A DNA stretch of 64,000 nt from Vibrio celticus (GCF_024347335.1 NZ_AP025464.1:186001-250000); one strand, 5' to 3'; numbered from the stretch's first letter, positions 34,855 to 45,098 are shown. Notes: generated by a model not told the origin, from the letters alone. A program made the numbers and translations.

Positions 34855-37800
34855 ATGAAAAAAAACTTAATTGCGTTGGCTATCATATCCACGGCTCTTT
34901 TAGGGTGTAATCACGACTCACTAAGCTATAGTGGTGGCCCTGATACGGTTCCTCCAACAGATATTGTACCACCAGCGGACATTCTTCCTCCGACAGATAT
35001 TGTACCACCAGCGGACATTCTTCCTCCGACAGATATTGTACCACCAACGGATATTCTTCCGCCGACTGACATTATTCCACCAACAGATATTATTCCCCCA
35101 ACAACTTACATCGGTTCACTGTTGTCGAGCGGGGCGTTTGTTTCTGGAGAGGTGTACTGTGACGGCATTCATCTTGAAAACGGAACGTTCAGTGTAAAAC
35201 AAGGCGTGAGTTTTAGTTGTACCTTGGGTCACCTTACCTTAGGTGATTTCACTGCTCCTTTCCCTGAAGTTACCGAAAGCACGATTTCAAATGACACGCT
35301 TCATGCGGCATTTGAGTTGACAGAATTACATGGAGACAACGTTACTAAGGTACTCGAATCAATTGATGTTTGTGAGACTGAAAGTGCTATCTGTTTAAAA
35401 GAACTGGATGCTTTTGATATTGAGGATGTGTTCTCGCAACTTGATGATCAAGATGCTGTCGATGCGTACTTTTCTTCGAAAGAAGAAGAATCTACAGATG
35501 AAGTAGGTAAGGCTCCTAGTTCACACGTAGACACAACTGTTGTTCCTGCGGTTGACCCTAATGCGGACAATAACCTTAACGCTGGTTTTGTTTCTGCAGA
35601 CGCAGAGTCTACCTATGCTTATAAGCCAAGTGTTGAAGGCAAGGTGTTAACTCGCAGTAAGCTTACAGATGCTAATGGTACGCCGATTTCTGGGATCAGT
35701 TTCTTTTCGGCTAACGCGACGGGCGTGACGGATGAAGAGGGAACCTTTGAGTACCTGTGGGGCGACAGAATTGTTTTTGGTATTGATACGTTTGAGTTTG
35801 GCTCCATTACGGGTAATCAGATTGCTTATAAATTGTCTGATGTGACCAATAATGTGGTAGAGAAAGCGAATATCCAGTCATTACTAGAGCGCTACGCGGT
35901 TGATCATGTAAGTTATTATGAGATATCTGAAGAAGTCCAAGATACCTTTTCAAAGTACCCTAACGTTATAAATGAGTTGATCAACCTAACTCTGCCAAAT
36001 GGGGGGCTGATAGAGGGTACAGACTTCGAACTTCCTAATGAGTTTGTTGGTCAGTTTAGCCAAGGGTTAACAGCAGTCATTGATGAGCAGCTGCGCCAAA
36101 CGCCTCAGTTTATGGATTATGTTCGTCAACCTGCCGTTTTATCTATGGATTCTGGTCAGTATGTTACAGATTCTCTGCAGCAAATCTTCCACAACGTCAC
36201 CACATTCCATGTCTTCAATGACAATGGTAGCTTTTACGGTGCGACGGGTTATACCCGCGGTATGCGAGCTCTGAACATCTCGAACAGAGCCTTCCCTGTG
36301 ATGATGCCAAGAACTGATAAAAACCGTGAGCTTTATTTTGGCGAGCAACAGGCTTGGACTCGTGAAGGTAAGCCTTACATCGCACAACACCCAAGCATCT
36401 CGATGCCTTCGATCCCTTTAGTTTCTGAAGACAACGCGACTTATGGATTTCCATTCGTTACTGCAGGCGAGATAGGCAAAGGTAAAGTCGTGTTCATGGG
36501 CAATGGCTTATATCCAAGTATTCTGTCATGCCCAGAGAATTATTGGGCGAATCGCACATTACACATCGATAGCAACAAACAACAGTGCACTGTTTCGACG
36601 TTTGAAAACCTACTGCATGATGACCAAGGCAGCATGAGGCTGTTTTTCTCGAACTTGTTTGAGTGGTTCAATAATGGTTTGCCTATTGCTGGGATGAATG
36701 CAGTCACCAATATTGACCAAGCTTATTCGGCTTATCACCACTCCACAATGGGTAAGCAGTACACGTTTTTTGTTAGTCCTCAGTATGGTTTTGCATCAGT
36801 AGAAAAGCGTGGTTCAGGTGACTTTGATGGTTTGAATGCGAGCACTACGCCGATTTTGATCCTTCAGGCATACCCACCTAAGTTGGTTCAAGATGGCATG
36901 ACTAACCAGTTTGTCGCTGACTTGGATAACCCGAATTTAAGCCAAGACGATATTACGGCTCTTATTAACTATGTTAATGACGGTGGCAATATCTTGTTTA
37001 TGGATGCGATTCAAACGACTAACCCTGAACCTATAGGGCGCTTGGCGGATGCCGCAGGTGTATCTCTTGGCGGTGAAAACGTTACGCCGACAAACCAAGC
37101 TTTCTGCAGTAGCTCTTATTACTGCCAAGCACCGTATCCAAATCTTCACGTGAAGAGCCAAAAGGAAATGGTGGTTCTTGAGCGTTTTCAAGATAACCAA
37201 GGGGAGCCTCCATTCACGGTAAATCAAGATGGTACGGTTGAGTGGATTGAAGATGAATCCAAAATCAAATTTGAAATCCCGACTTATGAGGTTGTTAAGT
37301 TAGACGTTGAAGGGAAGCCAGTGCTTGATGCGTCTGGTGTAACCGTAATGGAGACAAAATCCGCACGTATCTTTGTTGAATCGGCAGAAGAGCGTGAAGC
37401 GGCGATCAAAGAACTGCAATCTGCATTTGATGGAACTGATCTTTGTACAAACGATTATGAATACGAATTTAACTGTATTGAGACTCGTTCTGGAGACGGA
37501 ATTACTGTTCGTGGTGCTTATCATAGAGCCGATTTCGACCGCTATGAAGTAAGTGAAGCTGTTGTTGGTAGCATGGTGAAAGCAGCAAACTTGGGCACTA
37601 ACTTTACAGCGCTTTACGAGCACGAGATTTACTATCGAACAAAAGGTACTCAAGGTAAACGCCTGTCTAACAGTGAATTGAATCAAGCGTTTGATAACCT
37701 GTCTGTTTGGATGTGGAACGACAACGCATACCGTTTTGAAACAGACATACAAGATGAGTTGGGGTTCAAGCAAGCTGTTCAGTTCCTAAACTGTTATACC

Positions 37801-39378
37801 GAAGGCTTACATCAAACAGACACAATGGATGCACAGTGTCCTGTTGACCTAAAAGCGTCGTTAGTCGCTAATGGAATGATTCATGGCGAAGGTGAGTTAT
37901 CTGGGCAGTTGAATCCGAGCTATCCATTAAATTACATGGAGAAACCTCTGACTCGTATCATGTTGGGGCGCTCATTCTGGGATCATGAAATCGTTGTCGA
38001 TACCACAATGTATCCGGGTCGAACTTCGGGGGCATCCTCATCAAGTACGGTAATGATTCAAACCAACGGTAAAGCAGTGACGTATTCGGCAGGGAATAAT
38101 CAATCTACAGGTCTGTGGGCACCTCAATTACAAGAAGTAACCATTGAAGACGGAGTGGCAGCTACGATTACCGTGATGATGGCGGATGATCTTACAGGTA
38201 AGCCGAATCACGAAACGAGCTTGAAACGTCCTCCACGTATGCAAACCAGCTACGATTACAATGGTTCGAGCTTAAATTTCAAAGCCCCTTATGGCGGCCT
38301 GATTTATATTCAACCGAAAGTAAAAGAGCTTGGTGAAGTTTCGTTTAGCATTGATGGCGCGTTAAAAGCGGCTTGGTGGAAAGAGGGGGAGTGGATTAAC
38401 TCTATTCAATCGGCAGAGGCTCCAATTGCAGAAATCGATACGGGTTCATTTATTTATACGACCCCAATCAGGAATCTAGAATCCGCTGATTTGAACCAAT
38501 TCACAACTGATATGAATCGATTCGCCGAAGCGGCAAGTGACTTCTACGGGCGTGATGAGAAACAAAACGATGGTTTACACCGTAGGTTCACTTATCCAGA
38601 ACTGAAGGCGTTCCGCCATCGTTTTGTGAATGACGTGCAGATTTCGATTGGTGCTGCTCACTCTGGCTACCCAGTGATGAACTCAAGCTTTAACGCAAAT
38701 CGGACATACATTCCAACCAACCCTGTGAACGACTGGCTGTTGTGGCATGAGGTGGGTCATAACTTAGCATCAGCTCCTTTCCTAGCGGCTGGTAGTACAG
38801 AAGTGACCAATAACCTTCTTGCGTTGTATATGCAGGAGTTAGAGGGGCGCAATGCAAACCCTGAAATGGATCGCATTAAATCGGATATTAAGAAAGCACC
38901 TAAATGGCTAGAGCTTAATAATGAACATGGTTGGTCACATGGTGATGCAGGTTTACGATTAGTTATGTTTGGTCAACTAAAAATCTGGGCAAAATCGAAC
39001 TTTGCAATTGATGATTGGTATACACGCGGCGCAAGCCAATCTGATGTGTATGGTGACGATGAAGGCTGGAACATGTTCAAACTTATGCACCGTAAAGCTC
39101 GAGGTGATACAGAGGGTGATGTGGTTGAAAACTATTGTAGTGCCAAAGATACTGGGCTAACCGGTGGCGACTTAATGATGGTTTGTAGCTCCTACGTTTC
39201 CAATTATGACTTAAGTGATTTCTTTGTTGCTTGGAACGTGGGCGAAACTTCAATGACTAATGCTGATGGCACGAAGTCTTATAGTGGCGGAATTAGCTCT
39301 AAAGGTCTTAGTGCGGTTGAACAATTAAAACTAGAGAAACCAAAGAACAGTCCTTTGAATGTTGATTCAATTTACTAA
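34855..39378 (+). CDS. AcfD/SslE-like M60 metalloprotease lipoprotein
   Basis: 1507 residues. The signal peptide ends in a lipobox, ALLGC, with lipid-carrying Cys18. A Pro-rich PPTDI repeat linker follows (residues 31-83), then beta-rich domains. The M60/enhancin domain is in the last 400 residues with the zinc motif HEVGH (WLLWHEVGHNLASAP, about residue 1300) and a downstream Glu. The family (V. cholerae AcfD, E. coli SslE) is surface-exposed, usually exported by the type II system, and cuts mucin-type glycoproteins. No secretion genes are adjacent. The ribosome site is weak. Confidence 0.9.
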   Translation: MKKNLIALAIISTALLGCNHDSLSYSGGPDTVPPTDIVPPADILPPTDIVPPADILPPTDIVPPTDILPPTDIIPPTDIIPPTTYIGSLLSSGAFVSGEVYCDGIHLENGTFSVKQGVSFSCTLGHLTLGDFTAPFPEVTESTISNDTLHAAFELTELHGDNVTKVLESIDVCETESAICLKELDAFDIEDVFSQLDDQDAVDAYFSSKEEESTDEVGKAPSSHVDTTVVPAVDPNADNNLNAGFVSADAESTYAYKPSVEGKVLTRSKLTDANGTPISGISFFSANATGVTDEEGTFEYLWGDRIVFGIDTFEFGSITGNQIAYKLSDVTNNVVEKANIQSLLERYAVDHVSYYEISEEVQDTFSKYPNVINELINLTLPNGGLIEGTDFELPNEFVGQFSQGLTAVIDEQLRQTPQFMDYVRQPAVLSMDSGQYVTDSLQQIFHNVTTFHVFNDNGSFYGATGYTRGMRALNISNRAFPVMMPRTDKNRELYFGEQQAWTREGKPYIAQHPSISMPSIPLVSEDNATYGFPFVTAGEIGKGKVVFMGNGLYPSILSCPENYWANRTLHIDSNKQQCTVSTFENLLHDDQGSMRLFFSNLFEWFNNGLPIAGMNAVTNIDQAYSAYHHSTMGKQYTFFVSPQYGFASVEKRGSGDFDGLNASTTPILILQAYPPKLVQDGMTNQFVADLDNPNLSQDDITALINYVNDGGNILFMDAIQTTNPEPIGRLADAAGVSLGGENVTPTNQAFCSSSYYCQAPYPNLHVKSQKEMVVLERFQDNQGEPPFTVNQDGTVEWIEDESKIKFEIPTYEVVKLDVEGKPVLDASGVTVMETKSARIFVESAEEREAAIKELQSAFDGTDLCTNDYEYEFNCIETRSGDGITVRGAYHRADFDRYEVSEAVVGSMVKAANLGTNFTALYEHEIYYRTKGTQGKRLSNSELNQAFDNLSVWMWNDNAYRFETDIQDELGFKQAVQFLNCYTEGLHQTDTMDAQCPVDLKASLVANGMIHGEGELSGQLNPSYPLNYMEKPLTRIMLGRSFWDHEIVVDTTMYPGRTSGASSSSTVMIQTNGKAVTYSAGNNQSTGLWAPQLQEVTIEDGVAATITVMMADDLTGKPNHETSLKRPPRMQTSYDYNGSSLNFKAPYGGLIYIQPKVKELGEVSFSIDGALKAAWWKEGEWINSIQSAEAPIAEIDTGSFIYTTPIRNLESADLNQFTTDMNRFAEAASDFYGRDEKQNDGLHRRFTYPELKAFRHRFVNDVQISIGAAHSGYPVMNSSFNANRTYIPTNPVNDWLLWHEVGHNLASAPFLAAGSTEVTNNLLALYMQELEGRNANPEMDRIKSDIKKAPKWLELNNEHGWSHGDAGLRLVMFGQLKIWAKSNFAIDDWYTRGASQSDVYGDDEGWNMFKLMHRKARGDTEGDVVENYCSAKDTGLTGGDLMMVCSSYVSNYDLSDFFVAWNVGETSMTNADGTKSYSGGISSKGLSAVEQLKLEKPKNSPLNVDSIY
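34945..35103 (+). repeat. 18-base tandem repeat coding for PPTDI units
   Basis: About nine copies of an 18-base unit encode PPTDIV, PPADIL, PPTDIL or PPTDII next to the lipid anchor of the AcfD-like protein. Some copies are identical in pairs (36-base unit), so copy number can change by slippage without breaking the frame. Confidence 0.85.
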
Positions 39379-39415
39379 CGCTAATTATTGCTAAAGCATT
39401 TTATAGCTTAAAAAC

Positions 39416-39448
39416 AAACGCCACACTTAAACTACGTGTGGCGTTTTT
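39416..39448 (+). terminator. Terminator after the AcfD-like gene
   Basis: AACGCCACAC and GTGTGGCGTT form a 10-bp stem with a 9-base loop and a T-run. Confidence 0.92.
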
Positions 39449-39582
39449 GTTGCAATGCTCTAGAAATTTCAGCTAGATCAGTCTTCTACATGATGTTTAA
39501 TACTTCGGCTGCCATTGGTTGGCTGTCCTTGCTAGAGAAAGCAGGTTAAACTGTTCGCATCATAATTCTAAAGGATGGTGCC

Positions 39583-39906
39583 ATGTACCACGGTCATATC
39601 TATTTCCCTCTGCGTTTTGCAGAGCAGGCAGAAACACTGCGTCAGAAAATTTTATCGGAACGTAAAGATGTATTAGAGGTTTTCCCATTAATACAGCGTT
39701 TGATTGGCCCACATAAGATGCCGATGTTTGAGATTCACTTTGCTAACAAAGAGTCGGGTATTGTTGAATGGCTTGAGCAAGAGCGCGGTGATATGTCGGT
39801 GCTTATTCACCCGGTAACTGGTGGTGAAGAAACTTTAGATCACACAGTACGTGCGACATGGCTTGGTCGTGAACTGGGTGTTTTTGAAGAAACGCTAAGT
39901 AGCTAG
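39583..39906 (+). CDS. DOPA 4,5-dioxygenase family protein
   Basis: 107 residues. The family signature is visible: the opening MYHGHIYFPLRFAEQAETLR, GPHKMPMFEIHF with the likely metal His, and the end VLIHPVTGGEETLDHTVRAT. Fungal members open the ring of DOPA; the bacterial role is unknown. The stop codon is TAG, made of the TA target site plus the first G of the IS5 element. Without the IS it would read TAA, so the protein is unchanged. Confidence 0.88.
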   Translation: MYHGHIYFPLRFAEQAETLRQKILSERKDVLEVFPLIQRLIGPHKMPMFEIHFANKESGIVEWLEQERGDMSVLIHPVTGGEETLDHTVRATWLGRELGVFEETLSS

Positions 39907-40787
39907 GGCGTGTTGATCTTTGCTGTACATTTCGCGTTCAACAATACATCGGTAGCCACATTAACATGAATGCCAGCGATAACATGCTGGCATAATTCCT
40001 TTCTAGCTTGTCATATCTACTTGAAATAGCTCGATAATGCTTAATTCTCCCAAAGGCATTTTCGACCAAGTGACGATACTTGTATAAACACCAATCCATA
40101 CTGTCTTTGTCTATATCTTGTCCGTAATTGCGTTTAGCAATTACCGTTTCTCCGCCACGTTCCTTAACAAAATACGGAAAGGTTCGCTGTCATATCCTTT
40201 ATCACAAACGATGGTATTAACTTCATCGAGTTGCTCAACTAAGCTTTCGGCATGCACTATATCGTGGCGTTGTCCCTCTGATAAATCAAAGCAAATCGGC
40301 AGGCCACCACTATCTACGGCTAAGTGAATTTTGGTTGAGTTGCCCCCGCGACTTTTTCCTATTTGCTCTGAACTTTCAGTAGCTGCACCTGTACTATGCT
40401 GATGTGCTCTAACTATAGAGCCATCAAGAAATACCCATTCAAAATCAGCCATGTTAGATAAGCTTTTGAAAAGATTATCTAAAATCCCTTTCTTTGACCA
40501 AAGATTAAATCGTCTGTAAACGGTACTCCACTCTCCGAACTCAGAGGGTAGATCTCGCCAAGGAATACCTGTTCTCATTCGATAAAGTATTCCTTCAAAT
40601 GTCATTCGATGTTCAGTTTTATCGTAAATACGACCTGTACTTTTCATAACTTGGAGTAGCAGTTCCCAGCGAATATCAGTTAGCATTGTTCTTGGCATGG
40701 TATTGGTTATGGTTTTACTTTTGGCGAAGCAAATTATAACTCTTTACCATGCTGTTCAAAAAACACTCACGAAAGATCAACACGCCC
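39906..40787 (-). mobile_element. IS5-family (IS427-group-like) insertion sequence, 882 bp
   Basis: Inverted ends GGGCGTGTTGATCTTT on the left and its complement on the right (AAAGATCAACACGCCC) are 16-bp perfect. The flanking TA (39904-39905 and 40788-40789) is the target duplication. The transposase is split over two frames. The element separates the DOPA-dioxygenase-like gene from its likely terminator at 40846. Confidence 0.92.
39938..40698 (-). CDS. IS5-family transposase in two overlapping frames
   Basis: The first frame (40698-40141) starts MPRTMLTDIRWELLLQV and carries two catalytic Asp residues (WVFLDGSIVRAH and IVCDKGYDS). The second frame (-1) continues YFVKERGGETVIAKRNYG, then RHLVENAFGRIKHYRA with the catalytic Glu, to the TGA at 39940-39938. 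Joining the frames near 40175 gives a full DDE transposase. Whether this is programmed frameshifting, as in some IS427-group elements, or a one-base deletion cannot be told. Confidence 0.85.
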
Positions 40788-40845
40788 TAATCAAATATAC
40801 CAATATTGCACTTAACTCATTCCGACCGGAAAATATATGAACAAT

Positions 40846-40874
40846 AAAAAGGCTCCTCAAATGAGGAGTCTTTG
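40846..40874. terminator. Bidirectional terminator between fruA and the IS5 element
   Basis: AAAGGCTCCTC and GAGGAGTCTTT (one G-T pair) around an AAAT loop. It lies at the 3' end of fruA and was probably shared with the DOPA-dioxygenase-like gene before the IS arrived. Confidence 0.8.
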
Positions 40875-40955
40875 TTTTAAGAAGCCGTTTTACCAAGAAA
40901 CCGGTTATCAAGAGCCTCTGGTTATCGGGCTGAGCCGTTAACCAGAGTAGGGGGA

Positions 40956-42698
40956 TTAAGCCTCTGCAGTTGCCTTAGAGTCGCTCATCTTTTTAAGAGC
41001 TGCGTAACCAAAGCCAGTTACCGCTGTACCCGCTGCAATTGCCACTAGGTACATAAGAACTGGAGAGATAGCGCCAGGAATCAGTAGTACGAATAGACCA
41101 CCGTGTGGAGCCATTAGTTGTGCACCAAACATCATTGATAGAGCGCCAGTTAGTGCGCCACCTGCCATACAAGCTGGGATAACACGCATTGGGTCTTTCG
41201 CTGCGAATGGAATAGCACCTTCAGAGATGAAACATAGGCCAAGAACGAATGATGCTTTACCTGCTTCACGCTCGCCCGCTTCAAACTTGTCTTTCACTAG
41301 GAAAGTCGCAAGGCCCATACCTAGAGCTGGAACCATACCTGCTGCCATGATAGCTGCCATTGGTGCGTAAGTTTGCGAAGCCAGTAGACCAACACCGAAT
41401 GTGTAAGCTGCTTTGTTTACAGGGCCACCAAGGTCGAAACACATCATTGCGCCTAGAATCACACCCAGAAGAATCGCGTTAGACGTTCCCATGTTGTTTA
41501 GGAAAGTCGTCATCGCGCTCATCACGCCAGAAACAGGACCACCTACGATGTAAACCATCACAAGGCCAGTGAACAAACTCGCAATAAACGGAATGATCAG
41601 GATTGGCTTAAGGGCTTCCATAGATTGTGGAAGTTGAACCTTGTCGGCAATGAATTTAGCCGCGTAACCCGCAATGAAACCCGCTGCGATACCACCTAGG
41701 AAGCCTGCACCTGTTGAGCTAGCCAGCATACCGCCGATTAGACCAGGAGCCAGACCCGGACGGTCAGCAATTGAGAATGCAATGAAACCAGCAAGAACAG
41801 GAATCATCAGAGCGAATGCAGAGCCACCACCGATAGTCATCAGTGCTGCAGCCAGTGTGCCTTCTTCTTTAAACGCTTCGATACCGAATACGAAAGAGAG
41901 TGCGATGATCAAACCACCCGCAACAACCACAGGAAGCATGTGTGAAACACCCGTCATTAGGTGCTTGTACACGCCTTTCTTCTCGTCAGCAGGTGCTGAA
42001 TTTGAAGAAGCAGTGTGTTGGTATGGTTTAGCTTCTGCGAACGCTTTTTCCATCTCTTGCTTTGTTTTCTTCAAAGCAGGGCTTGTTGTTGTTTTGTATA
42101 GCGCTTTGCCGTTAAAACGATCCAGTGGAACGTCGATATCTGCTGCGATGATAACCAGATCAGCGTCTGCGATTTCTTGGTCTGTCAGTTGGTTTTTCGC
42201 ACCTACAGAACCGCGAGTTTCCACTTTGATTTGGTGGCCTAGGCGTTTGCCTTCAGCTTCAAGCGCTTCAGCTGCCATAAAGGTGTGTGCAACACCCGTT
42301 GGACAAGCGGTAATCGCTACGATCTTCTTGCTGCCTGTCGCTGGAGAAGTACCAGTAACTTCGACTGTAGTCTCAACTTGAGAAGCGTCTAATACTGTTG
42401 CTTCTGCTACCGCTTTCTCTAGGAATGCTTTTGCATCTGCAGTGCATTCAGAGATAGCCGCTTGGTACACTTTCTTACCGACAAAGCGCGCTTTATCAAC
42501 GTTTGTGTTGGCTGCGATAACCACAACGTCGCTGCTGTCGATAGTGTCTTGCGATACAGTTGAATCAGGTAACACGCTTGATTGACATTCAATAGCGGCG
42601 TTCCAACCCAGTGCTTTTGTCGCTTGCTCTAACAAGCCTGCTGCGATGATGCTGTTTGCTACGCCACTAGGGCAAGCTGTGATAATGGTAATATTCAT
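40956..42698 (-). CDS. fruA: Fructose PTS permease EIIBC
   Basis: 580 residues. Two IIB domains in tandem: a first (residues 1-105, active-site-like Cys in ITACPSGVANS) and a second (about 125-225, ITACPTGVAHTFMAAEAL) that holds the usual phosphorylated Cys. The IIC membrane domain (about 240-570, eight or so helices, with FDLGGPVNKAAYTFGVGLLA) follows. It imports fructose and delivers fructose-1-phosphate. It is the third gene of fruBKA, 15 bases after fruK. Confidence 0.95.
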   Translation of the reverse strand: MNITIITACPSGVANSIIAAGLLEQATKALGWNAAIECQSSVLPDSTVSQDTIDSSDVVVIAANTNVDKARFVGKKVYQAAISECTADAKAFLEKAVAEATVLDASQVETTVEVTGTSPATGSKKIVAITACPTGVAHTFMAAEALEAEGKRLGHQIKVETRGSVGAKNQLTDQEIADADLVIIAADIDVPLDRFNGKALYKTTTSPALKKTKQEMEKAFAEAKPYQHTASSNSAPADEKKGVYKHLMTGVSHMLPVVVAGGLIIALSFVFGIEAFKEEGTLAAALMTIGGGSAFALMIPVLAGFIAFSIADRPGLAPGLIGGMLASSTGAGFLGGIAAGFIAGYAAKFIADKVQLPQSMEALKPILIIPFIASLFTGLVMVYIVGGPVSGVMSAMTTFLNNMGTSNAILLGVILGAMMCFDLGGPVNKAAYTFGVGLLASQTYAPMAAIMAAGMVPALGMGLATFLVKDKFEAGEREAGKASFVLGLCFISEGAIPFAAKDPMRVIPACMAGGALTGALSMMFGAQLMAPHGGLFVLLIPGAISPVLMYLVAIAAGTAVTGFGYAALKKMSDSKATAEA

Positions 42699-42713
42699 AA
42701 TAAACCTTTTGTC

Positions 42714-43691
42714 CTATTTGCTTGTGTCTAACTGGCTAGTTGGAGCACTAAGCGACTGTAATTGGATATTTTGTAGTACTGAATCCAGCTCTTGTTGGCT
42801 GGTGATGCCCACGCCTACCTGTGAAACTGCTAGAGCAGATAGGGCGGTTGCGAATTTAATAAGTTCTGGTTTTGGCATCTGTTGCATGTGACCCCAACAT
42901 AGACCAGCAACCAATGTGTCACCTGCGCCTACCGTGCTTACTACTTGCATACGCGGCGGTTTAGCATGTAACCATTCACCTTGGTTTAGCCACATCACGC
43001 CTTCAGCGCCAAGTGATACCACGATGTTATCGATGCCTTTTTCACTTAGGGCTTGGCCTGCGTGTTGGCATTGGTCACGTGTGGTGAGTTCTGCGTTGAA
43101 CAGCTGAGAAAGCTCTTCATCGTTTGGTTTGATTAACCAAGGCTGTGCATTGATACCGGCTTTTAGTGCGTCACGGCTGCTATCAAATAGCACCTTCTTA
43201 CCCAAATCGTGTAAGCGTTGCACCCAAGAAGCGCAAAGCTCTGGCGATACGCCTTGTGGCAAGCTGCCTGCAATTACGAAGTAATCGTGCGTTTCAGCAA
43301 GTTCTAAAAGGGTTTCTTTGAACGCTTTAATCGCGTCAGCGTCAACAGGTACTCCTGGGAAGTTGATGTCGCTTACTTGGCTTGAGTTCTCAACGAGTTT
43401 TACGTTGATACGAGTCGCGCCGTCGACACGGATAAAGCGGTCAGTTGCGCCCATTTGTTCGAACAGTTGGCAGAACGCTTCTTCGTTATTGCGACCAAGG
43501 AAACCTGTTACGGTCACTTTCGCGCCAAGCTCTGAAAGTACTTTTGCGACGTTTACGCCTTTGCCCGCTGCATGCAGAGAGCCTTTGTTTACTAGGCTCA
43601 CTGAACCCACATTAAGTGCATCGATAGCGCCTGTTAGGTCTAGAGCAGGGTTAAGCGTTACAGTAACGGCTTTGATTTGTTTATCAGACAT
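42714..43691 (-). CDS. fruK: 1-Phosphofructokinase
   Basis: 325 residues of the PfkB sugar-kinase family. It has the N-terminal VTVTLNPALDLTGAIDALNV and substrate loop GSLHAAGKGVNVAKVLSELG. The catalytic Asp is in the C-terminal signature VVSTVGAGDTLVAGLCWGHM. It phosphorylates fructose-1-phosphate to fructose-1,6-bisphosphate in the cytosol. Middle gene of fruBKA, 9 bases after fruB. Confidence 0.95.
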   Translation of the reverse strand: MSDKQIKAVTVTLNPALDLTGAIDALNVGSVSLVNKGSLHAAGKGVNVAKVLSELGAKVTVTGFLGRNNEEAFCQLFEQMGATDRFIRVDGATRINVKLVENSSQVSDINFPGVPVDADAIKAFKETLLELAETHDYFVIAGSLPQGVSPELCASWVQRLHDLGKKVLFDSSRDALKAGINAQPWLIKPNDEELSQLFNAELTTRDQCQHAGQALSEKGIDNIVVSLGAEGVMWLNQGEWLHAKPPRMQVVSTVGAGDTLVAGLCWGHMQQMPKPELIKFATALSALAVSQVGVGITSQQELDSVLQNIQLQSLSAPTSQLDTSK

Positions 43692-43700
43692 ATCGACTCC

Positions 43701-44834
43701 TTAACCTTCGCCAAGGCCTGAAGCGATAGCTTTGCCAATCGATTCAAGTGCTTGTGCTGCATCATCACCTTCAGCAACAAACTGAAGTTGGTGACCGTGT
43801 TTAACGCCAAGAGCGATCACTTTCATCAAGCTCTTCGCGTTCACTTCTTTTCCGTCGCCATCTAGGTTTGAAACGCGGATAGTCGATTCAAACTTCTTGG
43901 CTTCAGCGACTAGCATTGCACCCGGACGAGCGTGTAGGCCGTGTGCGTTTTTGATTTTGAAGACTGCGCAGTTGTCATCGTCTTGAGACGCTGTAGAAAC
44001 CGCTTCACCTTTTAGAAGGCCAATGACTTGCGCTGCGTCAGCGGCTAACAGTTGTTGCTGTTTACCTTCAAAAACCATCTTACTTAGGTTTGCTAGAATC
44101 GATTGGTGTGCGCTGTTACAAGCGGCGAATGCAACAAGTGCTTTAACTGGTGTGCCTTCGTACTCACAGTGGTTTGCTGTTGAAACGAAAGATACGCCAG
44201 TGCGAGTTACGCCTTTATCGCTGCCCAGCAACCAAAGGCCTTGGCCTAGGTGAGTCGGTGTTTTTGTCACTAGGTCAGCAACGAATGCGTTGTCTGTGCA
44301 ACCTGTGTTCTTAAGTAGGCCACCCGCAACTGCAGACATTTGAATCATGTCGCTTGCAGGGAACAGTAGCTGAACCAAAGAAGCGTCTAGGTCGGCTTCT
44401 AGCTGAACTTCGCCGTTAAGTAGGGCGATGATTTCGTCTTCTGATTTAGCTTGCTTTAATTTCTCTTCAACACCGTCAGCTGCTAGCACTTTCGTTAGCT
44501 GCTTAAGAATGCCTAAGTGCTCGTCAGATTTAGCTGCAATACCAATCGCAACGTAAACACGGTTGCCGTCTGCCCAATCAATACCTTCAGGGAAGTGGTG
44601 TACCGCAACGCCTGTCTCTTTTACTAGGCCACGAGTATCCGTCGTTCCGTGAGGGATCGCGATGCCGTTACCTAGGAACGTAGAGTTCTGGTTTTCACGG
44701 TTCAGCATTCCTTCAACGTAACCAGAGTCAACTAAACCTTTAGCTGTCAGGTCGCCAGCAATGTTTTGGATTGCTTTGAATTTGTCTTCGGCAGTTTGGC
44801 CTAGAGTGATGTCAGATTTTGATAATTTAAGCAT
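43701..44834 (-). CDS. fruB: Fructose PTS EIIA-HPr fusion (diphosphoryl transfer protein)
   Basis: 377 residues. The IIA domain (about 1-145) has the phospho-His in GNGIAIPHGTTDTRG. A middle M domain follows (about 155-280). The C-terminal HPr-like domain (about 285-375) has its phospho-His in KNAHGLHARPGAMLVAEAKK. It relays phosphate from enzyme I to FruA. First gene of the operon; a Cra operator lies about 95 bases upstream of its start. Confidence 0.95.
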   Translation of the reverse strand: MLKLSKSDITLGQTAEDKFKAIQNIAGDLTAKGLVDSGYVEGMLNRENQNSTFLGNGIAIPHGTTDTRGLVKETGVAVHHFPEGIDWADGNRVYVAIGIAAKSDEHLGILKQLTKVLAADGVEEKLKQAKSEDEIIALLNGEVQLEADLDASLVQLLFPASDMIQMSAVAGGLLKNTGCTDNAFVADLVTKTPTHLGQGLWLLGSDKGVTRTGVSFVSTANHCEYEGTPVKALVAFAACNSAHQSILANLSKMVFEGKQQQLLAADAAQVIGLLKGEAVSTASQDDDNCAVFKIKNAHGLHARPGAMLVAEAKKFESTIRVSNLDGDGKEVNAKSLMKVIALGVKHGHQLQFVAEGDDAAQALESIGKAIASGLGEG

Positions 44835-44927
44835 GGTGCCTCTTTAGCGTATCGCTTGAGAATTTGTGTATCGCTACGATTCAGTCTAGAGCAAGATTTA
44901 TGGAGCTTAACTCTTTGCTTTATATTG

Positions 44928-44943
44928 GCTGAATCGGTTCAGC
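44928..44943. promoter_or_regulatory. Cra (FruR) operator near the fruBKA promoter
   Basis: GCTGAATCGGTTCAGC matches the known Cra consensus (TGAAnCGnTTCA) and is nearly palindromic. At 94 bases before fruB it is placed to repress the operon when fructose-1-phosphate is absent. Confidence 0.85.
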
Positions 44944-45098
44944 ATTCAGTGTAAAAAAATTCAGCAAAGCCGATTTTGGTTTTCAAAATAGTTTTGCTGC
45001 GTGTCGTAATGTCAGTTTCGTTAACAACAAGAAGCTGAATCACGGCAAATGACGCTCAATCCATTCAAAAGGATGATTGAAGTCACTTTTCAGATTTT

